The notes under the pieces were generated by a model. The model made no database searches, was not told the DNA's origin, and saw only the letters and a program-made list of their open reading frames with translations. DNA of 64,000 nt from positions 81,979 through 145,978 of the forward strand of contig JBBDXT010000005.1 in assembly GCA_040902225.1 (NCBI GenBank), given 5' to 3'. Shown here piece by piece: positions 17,513 through 26,117 of the stretch. This stretch comes from Chloroflexota bacterium (GTDB lineage: Bacteria > Chloroflexota > Limnocylindria > QHBO01). How positions within the stretch are numbered: the stretch's first letter is position 1; each line of letters opens with the position of its first letter. A program made the translations under genes and the position numbers.

Positions 17513-19543
17513 ATGACCAGCCACACGACCTCCGGCGTTCCCGAGCCGCGGACTGCCATTCCGGACGCACTGCGCCGTGCCGGATCGCGTCTTTCGGCGC
17601 CGCCCCTGCCAACAGGGTGGATGCGACTGATTCCTCGGACTCGCGATGCCGCGTGGGTCACCCCTGCGCTGGCCCTCGTCCTGGCAGGAACCGGAGTGCT
17701 GTACCTGTGGGGGCTGGATGCATCGGGCTGGGCGAACGCCTACTACTCCGCTGCTGCCCAGGCAGGCTCGGAGAACTGGCTGGCGATGCTGTTCGGGGCG
17801 CTGGACGCTGGAAACGCGATCAGCATCGACAAGACCCCCGCTTCGGTGTGGGTCATGGCCCTCAGCGTCCGGATGTTCGGCATGAGCTCGTGGAGCGTGC
17901 TCGCGCCCCAAGCGCTGATGGGCGTCGGCTCCGTTTGGCTCCTGTATCTGACCGTCCGGCGAAGTTTCGGTCCGATCGCCGGGCTCGTAGCCGGCACCTT
18001 CCTCGCCCTTACCCCGGTGGCGGTTCTCATGTTCCGGTTCAACAACCCGGACGCTTTGCTCGTCCTCCTGCTGGTCGGATCGGTCTACGCCACCACGCGA
18101 GCGCTGGAGACCGCTTCGACCCGCTGGCTGGTCGCGGCTGGAGTGGCGGTCGGGCTCGCATTCCTGACAAAGATGCTGCAGGGCTTCCTGATCGTCCCCG
18201 CCCTGGCCGGCGTCTATCTCGTAGCCGCTCCAACCACCCTCCGACGCAGGCTGTGGCAGGTCGCTGCCGCAGGCGTAGCAGTTCTGGTCTCGGCCGGCTG
18301 GTACATAGCCCTGGTGGAGCTCTTGCCGCCCGACGCACGCCCATATGTTGGTGGATCACAGACGAACAGTCTCATCGAGCTGATGCTCGGCTATAACGGC
18401 CTCGGGCGCCTGTCCGGAGATGAGATCGGACGCGTCGGAGGAGGCGGAGGGTTCGGCGCCGGTGCCGGGCTGCTCAGACTGTTCCAAGGCGAAACGGCCA
18501 CCGAAGCCAGCTGGCTCCTACCGGCGGCGCTGGTGGCGCTGGGCGGCCTGCTGTTGTGGAGGCGCGGCACGCCCCGCACCGACATGGCCCGCGCCCATGT
18601 GCTGCTCTGGGGCGGGTGGCTAGTCGGGACCGGATTGGTTTTCAGCCTGATGCAGGGCATCTTCCATGAGTACTACACCGTTGCCTTGGCGCCGGCGATC
18701 GCCGCCCTCGTCGGCATCGGGGCCGGAACCGCCTGGCGTCGACGATCGCAAGCGGGGTCACTCATTGTTGCGGCGGCAACCGTCGGCGTGTCGGCGGTTT
18801 GGGCTGCCGTCCTGTTGTGGAACAGCCCCAGTTGGATGCCCTGGCTGGCCTGGGCGGTAATCGCCGCCGGTACCTTCGCCGTTGCGGCGTTGCTGCTCGC
18901 CATCGTCGATTTCAGGAGGGCGACGCGACGGATCGCCCTTCTTGCATCCCTGGGCGCCCTGCTGCTAGGCCCGGGGGTCGCATCGGTCGCCACCGCCGCC
19001 GAGCCGCACACCGGCGCCATCCCAACGGCGGCACCGCGCGCAGAAACTGGGGCCGGCCAGTTCGGTGGCGGCGGAGGCTTCGGGTTCGGCGGAAACGACG
19101 GCGGCGCATTCAGCCCGCCAGGTCGTGGGTTCGGCGGCGGCTTCGGCGGTGGTGGTGGCGGGTTGGGCGGCCTCTTGGATGCCGGTGCGGCGGACCCTGA
19201 GCTGATCGACCTGTTGGAGACGGACGCCGACGGGTTCCGATGGGCCGCCGCCACGACCGGAGCCAATAACGCCGCCGGCCTGGCGTTGTCAAGTGGGACT
19301 TCGGTGTTGAGCATCGGCGGCTTCAACGGGACCGACCCCTACCCCACGCTTGCGCAATTCCAGGCCTATGTGGCCGACGGGGCGATCCACTACTACGTGG
19401 CTGGTGGGGACGCAAGTGGATTCCGCGGCGCCAGCGGCGGTTCAGATGTAGCGGCGCAGATCGCGGAGTGGGTCAATACCACGTTCCCGGCGATGACCGT
19501 CGGCGGCGTGGCCGTCTACGACCTCACGACTCCGCTCGGATGA
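17513..19543 (+). CDS. GT39/ArnT-PMT-like membrane glycosyltransferase with Gly-rich linker and C-terminal extracellular domain
   Basis: 676 aa. After an N-terminal helix and the loop ASGWANAYYSAAAQAGSENW, which carries residues typical of the lipid-phosphate-sugar-using GT-C fold, the segment SIDKTPASVWVMALSVRMFG matches the YkcB-like group of family 39. About eleven further hydrophobic helices follow, up to residue ~490. Residues ~510-555 are a Gly-rich linker (GGGGFGFGGNDGG and similar), and the last ~120 residues form a soluble domain (LIDLLETDADGFRWAAATTG, FPAMTVGGVAVYDL). It probably transfers a sugar from a polyprenyl phosphate to an envelope acceptor. The promoter element upstream links it to the local two-component system. 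Confidence 0.85.
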   Translation: MTSHTTSGVPEPRTAIPDALRRAGSRLSAPPLPTGWMRLIPRTRDAAWVTPALALVLAGTGVLYLWGLDASGWANAYYSAAAQAGSENWLAMLFGALDAGNAISIDKTPASVWVMALSVRMFGMSSWSVLAPQALMGVGSVWLLYLTVRRSFGPIAGLVAGTFLALTPVAVLMFRFNNPDALLVLLLVGSVYATTRALETASTRWLVAAGVAVGLAFLTKMLQGFLIVPALAGVYLVAAPTTLRRRLWQVAAAGVAVLVSAGWYIALVELLPPDARPYVGGSQTNSLIELMLGYNGLGRLSGDEIGRVGGGGGFGAGAGLLRLFQGETATEASWLLPAALVALGGLLLWRRGTPRTDMARAHVLLWGGWLVGTGLVFSLMQGIFHEYYTVALAPAIAALVGIGAGTAWRRRSQAGSLIVAAATVGVSAVWAAVLLWNSPSWMPWLAWAVIAAGTFAVAALLLAIVDFRRATRRIALLASLGALLLGPGVASVATAAEPHTGAIPTAAPRAETGAGQFGGGGGFGFGGNDGGAFSPPGRGFGGGFGGGGGGLGGLLDAGAADPELIDLLETDADGFRWAAATTGANNAAGLALSSGTSVLSIGGFNGTDPYPTLAQFQAYVADGAIHYYVAGGDASGFRGASGGSDVAAQIAEWVNTTFPAMTVGGVAVYDLTTPLG

Positions 19544-19561
19544 GGGCGATTTCCCATGATC

Positions 19562-19585
19562 CTCCAAGACGGCGCCGTTAGAACT
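19562..19585 (+). promoter_or_regulatory. Putative promoter of the MacAB-like operon
   Basis: CTCCAAG (variant of CTCTCAG) at 19562-19568, 10 nt, TAGAACT at 19579-19585. It is flanked by the same CCCATGATCC block seen at 13808 and 16864 and by the same TTAGAACTGA seen at 16888. The first gene of the operon starts at 19639. Confidence 0.55.
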
Positions 19586-19638
19586 GAACCACGGCACGCA
19601 GGCGACCCGTCTGCGCCAGCCCAACGAAAGGGATTCTC

Positions 19639-20792
19639 ATGAGACTTTGGTGGTTTGCGACTGCGGGCCTCGTCCTGGTCGGGCTGGCTGCCGTGGCGTT
19701 CGCCGTCCTCGGTCCGACGCTGGCGGGGAGCGAGGAGGTCGAGTATCTGACGTCGACCGTGGCTACCGCGGACGTGACCGACGAAGTGGTGGCGACGGGA
19801 ACTCTCCAGGCGGCTCGAACCTACACGCTGAGCTTCGGGAGCGAGCCGGTCGTCTCCAACGCCTCGCCGTCGACAACTGGCTCGCCGTCGACGGACGGCA
19901 GCACGGATTCTCCGGGCGGCGCGAGTTCGACTGTCACCTGGAACGTCGCGGCCGTCAACGTGGCCCTTGGAGACCACGTCGCCGAGGGTGATGTATTGGC
20001 CACCAGCGACACCTCCGACCTCCAAGCCGATATCGCCGTCGCTAGTGCGAAGGTCGATGCCGCCGAGGAACAGGTTGACGCAGCCGACGATGACCTGGCG
20101 GTTGCGACCGCCGAGTCCGCGCTGCTCGAGGCTGAGCGCACGCTTGCGCAGCTGCAGGCCGCCAGCGACCACACGAGCTTGGTCGCGCCGGCCGCCGGCA
20201 CCGTCACCACACTGAACATCGAGGAGGGGACGAGTGCTCCCGACGGGGCGGCGATCGTGATCACCTCTGACGCGCTGGTCGCTACCGGCACCGTCAGCGA
20301 GGCCGACGTATCGACGATTGCCGTCGGCCAGGAGGCGACCGTCAGCCTGTCCGCCCTTGACGCCGATGTGAACGGCCAGGTGACCGATGTCGCCCTATCG
20401 GGCTCTTCGACCAGCGGCGTGGTCGGATTCGGATTTCTGATCCGCCTCGACGAGGTGCCCGACGGAGCGCGGCCGGGCATGAGCGCCGACATCAGCGTGG
20501 TGGCCGCAGAGGCACTCGACGTGCTGGCTGTCCCGAGCGCCGCCATCGATGGGTCAGCGCGTACACGGTCACCGTGCTGGCAGAAGACGGCTCCACCGAG
20601 ACGCGTCCGGTAGAACTTGGCCTGGTGACCGACGATCTGGCGGAAATCACCGACGGACTGAGTGCCGGCGAGACGGTGGTCACGGGCACCGCGTCCGACC
20701 AGCAGACCACGACCAACAACGGCGGCTTCGGCGGACCAGGCGGCTTCGGCGGACCAGGCGGGGGCGGCTTTGTGGCTCCGGGCGGCAACTGA
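19639..20792 (+). pseudogene. MacA/HlyD-type efflux adaptor, single-base frameshift near 20555
   Basis: Periplasmic adaptor-like protein. It has an N-terminal membrane anchor (LVLVGLAAVAFAVLGPTL), a lipoyl-like half motif (VALGDHVAEGDVLATSD), a helical hairpin (VASAKVDAAEEQVDAADDDL), the second lipoyl half (TSLVAPAAGTVTTLNIEEGT) and beta-barrel segments. At AAIDGSA (about 20555) the frame breaks. The continuation YTVTVLAEDG then ETRPVELGLV, ending in a Gly-rich tail (GGFGGPGGFGGPGG), lies in another frame and ends at 20792. The length is 1 nt short of a multiple of three. The stop overlaps the ATPase start. A functional gene with an assembly error is as likely as a broken one. Confidence 0.75.
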
Positions 20793-21466
20793 TGGGTAGC
20801 GCGATCATCTCGCTCCAGAAGGTGAGCCGCATCTACCGGCTGGGGCCGGTCGAGGTGCCGGCGCTCATCGACGCCACCCTGGATGTCGGCGAGGGCGAGT
20901 TCGTCGCCATCGTCGGGCCGTCAGGCTCGGGCAAGACGACGATGATGAACATCCTCGGCTGCCTGGACCGGCCGAGCTCCGGCCGCTATCTCTTCGATGG
21001 GGTCGCAGTCGACGGACTGACCGATGACCAGCTGGCCATCGTCCGCAGTCGAGGCATCGGCTTCATCTTCCAAAACTACAGCCTCCTGCCGCGGACCACC
21101 GCCCTCGAGAACGTGGCGACGCCGCTGCTCTACCAGGGGGTTGCACGGGCGGAGCGGCTGCGCCGCGCGCGAGAGGCGCTCGAGCGCGTCGGCTTGGCGG
21201 ATCGGCTCAGCCACTACCCCTCCGAGCTGTCGGGAGGACAGCAGCAGCGGGTGGCTGTGGCACGCGCCATCGTGACCGAGCCGCGCATGGTGCTGGCCGA
21301 TGAGCCGACCGGCAACCTCGACTCGCGTACCGGGGCCGAGGTCATGAGCCTGCTCCACGAGCTGAACGAAGCGGGACGCACGATCGTGCTCATCACCCAT
21401 GAGCGCGAGGTGGCCGAAGCGGCGGGCCGGCAGATCCACCTGCGAGATGGGCAGGTGGCGGCATGA
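20792..21466 (+). CDS. MacB/LolD-type ABC ATP-binding protein
   Basis: 224 aa. Walker A is GPSGSGKTTMMNILG and the Q-loop FIFQNYSLLPRTTALENV. The signature is LSGGQQQRVAVARAI, Walker B MVLADEPTGNLD and the switch VLITHEREVA. The GCLDRPSSG and DEPTGNLDSRTG stretches place it in the o-type (MacB/FtsE/LolD) class, which drives mechanotransmission rather than import. The ATG overlaps the stop of the adaptor gene and the stop overlaps the permease start, so adaptor, ATPase and permease are one translationally coupled unit. Confidence 0.93.
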   Translation: MGSAIISLQKVSRIYRLGPVEVPALIDATLDVGEGEFVAIVGPSGSGKTTMMNILGCLDRPSSGRYLFDGVAVDGLTDDQLAIVRSRGIGFIFQNYSLLPRTTALENVATPLLYQGVARAERLRRAREALERVGLADRLSHYPSELSGGQQQRVAVARAIVTEPRMVLADEPTGNLDSRTGAEVMSLLHELNEAGRTIVLITHEREVAEAAGRQIHLRDGQVAA

Positions 21467-22671
21467 GCGTCCGCGAGTTGATCGTGCTCTCGCTGCAGCG
21501 CATCGGCGCCAACCCGTTGCGGAGCGCACTGACCATGCTCGGCGTGATCATCGGGGTCGCTTCGGTGGTCGCGGTCGTGGCGGTCGGTCAAGGGTCCGGA
21601 GTACGCATCAGTAGTTCGATCAGCGCATTGGGCACGAACCTGCTAACGATCAGCGCTGGCGGCCAATTCAACGGATTGGTGCGCGGCGCGGCAGGGAGCG
21701 CCAGCACGCTCAGCCTCGAGGATGCCGCGGCGATCGCGGAGCTGGCATCGGTGGCCGCCGTGGCGCCGACCGCAACAACCCAACAGGTGGTTGCCTATGG
21801 CGACGAGAACACGACGACCACGATCACGGGCACCACCAGCTCCTACCTCGGTATCCGCGCCTACGAGATCTGGCAGGGATCGTTCCTGAATGAAGCTGCC
21901 GAGGACTACTCGCTGCGCGTTGCGGTCCTGGGGGCCGACACCGCTGAGACGCTGGGACTGGACGCGGATGACCTCGGCAGCCAGATCCGCATCGGCGGCC
22001 TGCCGTTTACCGTGATTGGCATCCTTCAACCGAAGGGTGGAGTCGGGGGCGCCACCGATGATGTCGTGTTCGTGCCGCTGGCCACCCTGGCGCATCAATT
22101 GGTCGGCGGGGACAGCCTGAGCAGCATCAGTGTCAGCGTGGTCGAGGGAAATAGCACGAGCGCAGCGAGCTCCCTGGTCTCGGCCCTGCTGCGGGCACGC
22201 CACGGGATCAATGACTCGCAGGACAGCGACTTCAGCGTGGCCAGCCACGATCAGCTGCTGGAGGTGGCCACGTCCGTCTCGGACACGCTGACACTGCTGC
22301 TGGTCGCCATCGGCTCGATCTCGCTGGTGGTGGGCGGGATCGGGATCATGAACATCATGCTGGTCAGCGTTCGAGAACGAACGCGAGAGATCGGCATCCG
22401 CAAGGCAATCGGTGCCAAGCGCCGCGATGTTCTCGCTCAATTCCTGGTCGAGGCCGTTGTTCTGTCGGTCCTCGGCGGGATTCTGGGCGTGGCCATGGGC
22501 GCGCTGGCGTCGTTTGTTATTGGTCAGGTCGCGGGCTGGGGTTTCGTCTTCAGCCTCCCGACCGTCGGCATCGCCCTGGGCTTCAGCGCCCTGATCGGCA
22601 TCGTCTTCGGAGTCTGGCCGGCGCGCCAAGCAGCCGTGCTCGACCCGATCGTGGCGCTTCGCTACGAGTGA
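21463..22671 (+). CDS. MacB-type ABC permease (FtsX-like)
   Basis: 402 aa. An N-terminal helix (LTMLGVIIGVASVVAVVAVG) is followed by a large extracytoplasmic MacB_PCD domain and three C-terminal helices containing the family hallmark GGIGIMNIMLVSVRERTREI and GIRKAIGAKRRDVLAQFLVE. It works with the ATPase and adaptor next to it to move peptides, lipids or antimicrobials at the outer face. The start ATG lies in the ATGA overlap. The periplasmic domain, rich in Ser/Thr/Asp, is typical. A short secreted protein gene follows directly. Confidence 0.93.
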   Translation: MSVRELIVLSLQRIGANPLRSALTMLGVIIGVASVVAVVAVGQGSGVRISSSISALGTNLLTISAGGQFNGLVRGAAGSASTLSLEDAAAIAELASVAAVAPTATTQQVVAYGDENTTTTITGTTSSYLGIRAYEIWQGSFLNEAAEDYSLRVAVLGADTAETLGLDADDLGSQIRIGGLPFTVIGILQPKGGVGGATDDVVFVPLATLAHQLVGGDSLSSISVSVVEGNSTSAASSLVSALLRARHGINDSQDSDFSVASHDQLLEVATSVSDTLTLLLVAIGSISLVVGGIGIMNIMLVSVRERTREIGIRKAIGAKRRDVLAQFLVEAVVLSVLGGILGVAMGALASFVIGQVAGWGFVFSLPTVGIALGFSALIGIVFGVWPARQAAVLDPIVALRYE

Positions 22672-22694
22672 ACCAAGAGGAGTACGTAACCATC

Positions 22695-23185
22695 ATGTCA
22701 ACCAATACCTCTCCGACTGCCGAGCTCTTGGAAAAGAGCCGGCGGCGGCCAACATCACCTCGGATCTTCGCGGCACTCGCTCTTGGCGGCGCCCTCGCCG
22801 TCGGCGGGTTGGCCTTCGCCGGCGGCCGCCTGACGGCCCCAGCAGCCGCGGCCTTCCCCGGAGGCGGAGGCGGTCCGGGGCCGGGCGGGTTCCAGGGACC
22901 AGGAGGCCAGGGCCCGGGCGGCGGTGGATTCGGGGGCGGCGGGCTTGGGCTGACGGGAACGATCACGTCGCTCGACGCCGACGTGCTCACCCTCCAGACC
23001 GCGGACGGCTCCACCATCACCGTCAACCTCTCGGGTGACACGACCTATGCGCGCGAGGACACCGCCACCTCGGATGAGCTGGCCGAAGGCACGGACGTGC
23101 GCATCGGGATCGATTTCGGCGATGGAGGCATGTGGGCAGCAATGAGGTGGACGCCAGCTCCGTGACCATCACCGAGCCGCAATGA
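22695..23185 (+). pseudogene. Secreted DUF5666-like protein, frameshift near the C-terminus
   Basis: It has an N-terminal anchor or signal (IFAALALGGALAVGGLAF), a Gly/Pro-rich linker (PGGGGGPGPGGFQGPGG) and one DUF5666-like beta-strand unit (LTGTITSLDADVLTLQTADG, STITVNLSGDTTYARED). The frame reads into nonsense (MWAAMRWTPAP, stop 23165), whereas the neighbouring frame continues sensibly as SNEVDASSVTITEPQ to a stop at 23183-23185. One base is therefore missing near 23130. A ribosome site (AAGAGGAG) precedes the ATG at 22695; GTG 22668 in the overlap with the permease is an alternative. It is the last gene of the efflux operon. Confidence 0.65.
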
Positions 23186-23294
23186 GAGCGTGGGGGACGA
23201 CGCCCCTCGAATCAGGGGAGTCAGGTGCACTAGCCATCGAAATACCACCATGGGTGGTATCGGTCGAGAGGCGAATCCCCACACCTTGTGGGTT

Positions 23295-23369
23295 TGGCTG
23301 GGGCGGAAGGATTCGAACCTTCGATCTCCTGATCCAGAGTCAGGCGCCTTACCGCTTGGCCACTCCCCA
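23295..23369 (-). tRNA. tRNA-Gln (anticodon CTG)
   Basis: On the minus strand TGGGGAG pairs with CGCCCCA (one G-U), discriminator G, encoded CCA. The anticodon stem CCTGA/TCAGG encloses CTCTGGA, giving anticodon CTG. The T arm is GAAGG TTCGAAT CCTTC. The D arm TGGCCAAGCGGTAAGGC is typical of tRNA-Gln. Confidence 0.96.
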
Positions 23370-23413
23370 GTGTTCCGTGCTTGAGCGGCGGTCCTCCGAC
23401 TGCTGTTTTCCGG

Positions 23414-23490
23414 AATGTCAGGTGCCCACTCCGGAGACTAGTCAGATGCCCATTCGCCGAATCGGAACGATCAAGTGCCCATTCGACGGA
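23414..23490. repeat. Three degenerate direct repeats (TCAGGTGCCCACTCC type), possible IS21-like end
   Basis: GTCAGGTGCCCACTCCG near 23416, GTCAGATGCCCATTCGCCG near 23440 and ATCAAGTGCCCATTCGACG near 23468, spaced about 26-28 bp apart. A related set lies at 52862-52945. Multiple spaced terminal repeats are a feature of IS21-family ends. No transposase is present, so this would be a remnant. Confidence 0.45.
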
Positions 23491-23541
23491 TGAGGCTCGC
23501 TGCTCGGGGACGATTGTAGCGGAGCGGCGATAAGTCCCAGC

Positions 23542-23892
23542 TTACGGGGCTGGCCGGGCCGCATAGGCCCGCGCCTCGGCGGCCATCACGCGCCTCGCCG
23601 CGCTGATCGTGGCCGACCACGGCGTCTGGACGTCCTTGAGGTTGAGGGGCGGCTGCCAGCGCTGCAGAACAGCTCGCTCGGTCGCGATCAGGCTCGCCGA
23701 GCCGACGGCTGACCACACGGCCAGCGCCAGCCGCGAGCGCATCCAGCCTGTCAGCAGCTGGTCATGCTCGGGCGACAGTCCGTAATTGGCGAAGCGCTCG
23801 GGACGCGCCGGGTGGCGGGGTATGCCACGCAAGCCCAGGGTGTCGTGAAGCAGCGCGGCGAAGGTGCGGCGCACGGTGGTGAGCACGCGCTG
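23542..23892 (-). pseudogene. C-terminal part of a GIY-YIG-nuclease-like protein, 5' end lost
   Basis: Reading leftward from the edge of a family I repeat, the frame gives LTTVRRTFAALLHDTLGLRG, LLTGWMRSRLALAVWSAVGS and ERAVLQRWQPPLNLKDV. The last stretch (xxRAVLxxxxPPLNLxxV) is typical of the C-terminal region of actinobacterial-type GIY-YIG proteins. The catalytic N-terminal domain is missing: upstream sequence is family I repeat, and no GIY or YIG motif occurs further on. The repeat appears to have replaced or inserted into the gene. Confidence 0.55.
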
Positions 23893-24095
23893 CAGATAAG
23901 GGACTAAACCGCCGCGCCGCGGGCGCGAAAGAGCCCGATCCGAGCGTGGATCGGGCCGATGAGGGCGAGACTGGTACCGCATACCGGATGCGCGGAAATC
24001 CGCACCACGCGAGCCAACCTGACGCGATTTACGCTCCATGAGCCGCTGTGGTAGGCATGGTGCGATTTCCATAAGGATGCCGATAAGGGTGCTGG
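23893..24095 (+). repeat. Family I dispersed repeat, copy 2
   Basis: Left border GATAAGGGAC, hairpin CCGATCC-gagcgt-GGATCGG (perfect 7-bp stem, 23936-23955), core GGTACCGCATACCGGATGCGC at 23973-23993, and right border pair ATAAGGATGCC-GATAAGGGTGCT at 24071-24093. It ends the truncated GIY-YIG gene. Confidence 0.75.
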
Positions 24096-24299
24096 GCCCC
24101 AGCAGAGGGCTGGCGCTCGCTGCTCATCCACCGGGGCGCACGACCGTACGAGGCGGACCATGTCGGGCGCGAGATCAGGTCGAAGGTCGAGCTTCCTGCA
24201 TCGCGCCCGCTACCAACGCAGCCACGAAACCGTCGGCTGGCGCAACGCGGAATCACCGGCAGCTAGGACGCCTGCTTGCGCGGCTGCTTGCCGCGGGCC
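24096..24299. other. Intergenic region
   Basis: About 200 bp between repeat copy 2 and the nucleotidyltransferase gene. No coding or structural signal is seen. Confidence 0.4.
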
Positions 24300-25061
24300 T
24301 CACAAAACCTCTTCGACGACGCGATACCAGCGAACGCGGCGCCCGACTCGCTCCCGCGCGCGCCAGCGGAGCGACTTGGGCGCCGCATGGATGGCCGTCT
24401 GCAACCCGGCCAGCCGAGCGGCCACCCTATCGTGCGACTGCGAAGTGAGCTTCTGTTGCGGCAGAAATTTCAGCGCGTGGGCCAAGAAGTCAGTCGCGGT
24501 GGTGTGCAGGCCCCAGTCTGACGCCGTCAGCGAGACGACCCGGTCGATCTCGATCTGCGCGGGATCGCCCACCACGAGCTCGTGATTGAGAAGGAGCCAG
24601 AAGACGTCGATCAGGTCCTTCTCGTTGCGCTCGACGATCTGGAGCTTCTGCAGGAGGAGATCGGCCGGAGGGATCGTGCGTGGCAGGAGCCGCAGCCGGT
24701 CGCCAAGGTCGATGGTGTGACAGAACTCCAGCCGTTCGAAGAAGAGGTCCACGTGAAAGCCGTCGGGATGGTAGTAGACCCGGCGCACCGTGCCGAATTG
24801 GGTGTTGACGGCGCGGTCCGCTTGATAGCCGAGCCCAAGCACGGCGGCGTCGAGCGCGCGGACCTCACGCTGCCGCCCGACCAGATCGATGTCGTGGTAG
24901 ACGCGACGCTCGGGATCGAGACCGCCAAGGTCCGGCGACAGGCTGCGCACCGCAAGGCCACCCATCACCCGCAGCGTGGCGCCCTTTTCGGCCGCTGCGG
25001 TCAGCAGCGCGTCCGCGTGCGGCCACAACTCCTCGAACCGGCGAGGTTCCTCCCCGCTCAT
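24300..25061 (-). CDS. Nucleotidyltransferase-fold protein
   Basis: 253 aa. The polymerase-beta-like core is visible as RVMGGLAVRSL (GG turn) with the acidic pair in VYHDIDLVGRQRE and a third acidic residue in DGFHVDLFFERLEF, followed by LLPRTIPPADLLLQKLQIV and NEKDLIDVFWLL. This arrangement resembles AbiEii/MNT-type or aminoglycoside-adenylyltransferase-like folds. No antitoxin gene is adjacent. Its ATG overlaps the stop of the phosphoesterase gene by 4 bp, so the two are coupled and may act on the same nucleotide or protein target. The C-terminus is basic. The function is not certain. Confidence 0.75.
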   Translation of the reverse strand: MSGEEPRRFEELWPHADALLTAAAEKGATLRVMGGLAVRSLSPDLGGLDPERRVYHDIDLVGRQREVRALDAAVLGLGYQADRAVNTQFGTVRRVYYHPDGFHVDLFFERLEFCHTIDLGDRLRLLPRTIPPADLLLQKLQIVERNEKDLIDVFWLLLNHELVVGDPAQIEIDRVVSLTASDWGLHTTATDFLAHALKFLPQQKLTSQSHDRVAARLAGLQTAIHAAPKSLRWRARERVGRRVRWYRVVEEVL

Positions 25062-26044
25062 CCGCTGATCAGCATGTAGCCCTTCACGCGGGCCGGCTCG
25101 AGATTGACGACGGCCGCCTTCATGATGCCCTCAGCGTACTCCGAGCCCGGATTGAGGGCGACGGTGCGGCCAAGCTTCTGCACGCCCCGTGCTTCGTGGA
25201 TGTGACCGTGCAGCGACAGGAGTGGCTGGACCTCCTCCACGGCTCGCCGGATCGCCGGTGAGCCGGCCGAGGTCATCATCACCTGCCCGGCCTCGTGCTC
25301 GATCTCAAGGTTAGGTTTGAGTGCTGGCGCCTGGTCGATCTTCGTGTTGAACGGCGGGCAATGGAAGTTGAAGATCGCCCCGGTTGGATTTCGGATCTTC
25401 TCCACCAGGTCGCGAACTGCGACACGCATGTGCGATTCGGGGTAGTCGCGGGGGCACTCCCAGGGCGTCATCGAGGTGTCGCCCATGCTGACCAGCTCGT
25501 GGTGCTCGTCGATCTCGACGACCTGATGGTCAACGTTGCGGGCGTACTCCGCCGCGTTGAGGATCGGATCTACGCTGAGGTCATCGTCGTTGCCGGGGAT
25601 CACCCAGAGTGGAATCCCGAGTGGCTCCAAGTACTCGCCGGCGAACTGGAGCCATGACTGCAGCCGCTCATTCATCTTCTCCACAAAGAGCGCGTGCAGA
25701 CGATCCTTGTCGGCGTCAAGGGCCTTCGCCTCGTCGAGCTCGCACACGTGGTCGTAGAAGCCGACTCTCTCGATCTTGGCTTTGAACGCGGCGAGCTCGG
25801 CTTCGGTCTCAGCCACCTCGCGGTGGCCGAACAGCCAACCCTCCCATCGGTCTCCCGTCCGGATGATCGGCACAATGGCCTTTCCGGTCAGGTCGCCGGA
25901 GACGATGGCGTGCTGGGCCTGATGCTGCTTCGCCGCGGCCATGAACTTCCGCCAGGCCATGGTCGAACCGTGGAAGTCCGCGGCCTGGATGATGCGCAGG
26001 AAGCCGGAGCCCGGCGTGTCGGAGCGTTTGAAGAAGAGTGGCAT
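25058..26044 (-). CDS. Calcineurin-like metallophosphoesterase
   Basis: 328 aa. The metal-binding pattern is complete: ADFHG (D-x-H), IVSGDLTGK (GD), VIPGNDDD (GND in place of GNH), a His in FNFHCPPFNT, and SLHGHIHEARG (GHxH). The large insert at residues 70-140 is charged and helical. The family hydrolyses phosphodi- or monoesters, and the substrate is unknown. It is followed, with 4-bp overlap, by the nucleotidyltransferase gene, which would allow an add/remove pair. It lies 74 bp downstream of the permease gene and could belong to the same transcript. ATG 26044 is used. Confidence 0.85.
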   Translation of the reverse strand: MPLFFKRSDTPGSGFLRIIQAADFHGSTMAWRKFMAAAKQHQAQHAIVSGDLTGKAIVPIIRTGDRWEGWLFGHREVAETEAELAAFKAKIERVGFYDHVCELDEAKALDADKDRLHALFVEKMNERLQSWLQFAGEYLEPLGIPLWVIPGNDDDLSVDPILNAAEYARNVDHQVVEIDEHHELVSMGDTSMTPWECPRDYPESHMRVAVRDLVEKIRNPTGAIFNFHCPPFNTKIDQAPALKPNLEIEHEAGQVMMTSAGSPAIRRAVEEVQPLLSLHGHIHEARGVQKLGRTVALNPGSEYAEGIMKAAVVNLEPARVKGYMLISG

Positions 26045-26117
26045 CTCACCTCACGGCAGCTGGGGCTTTGGGGGCCGGGGCGGGCTTGCGCCAGCCCCGG
26101 CCACATCGGTCTATCTC

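Noticed and set aside
23182..23493. Plus-strand frame with GRIRTFDLLIQSQAPYRLA
   Set aside because: Antisense reading of tRNA-Gln, not a protein.
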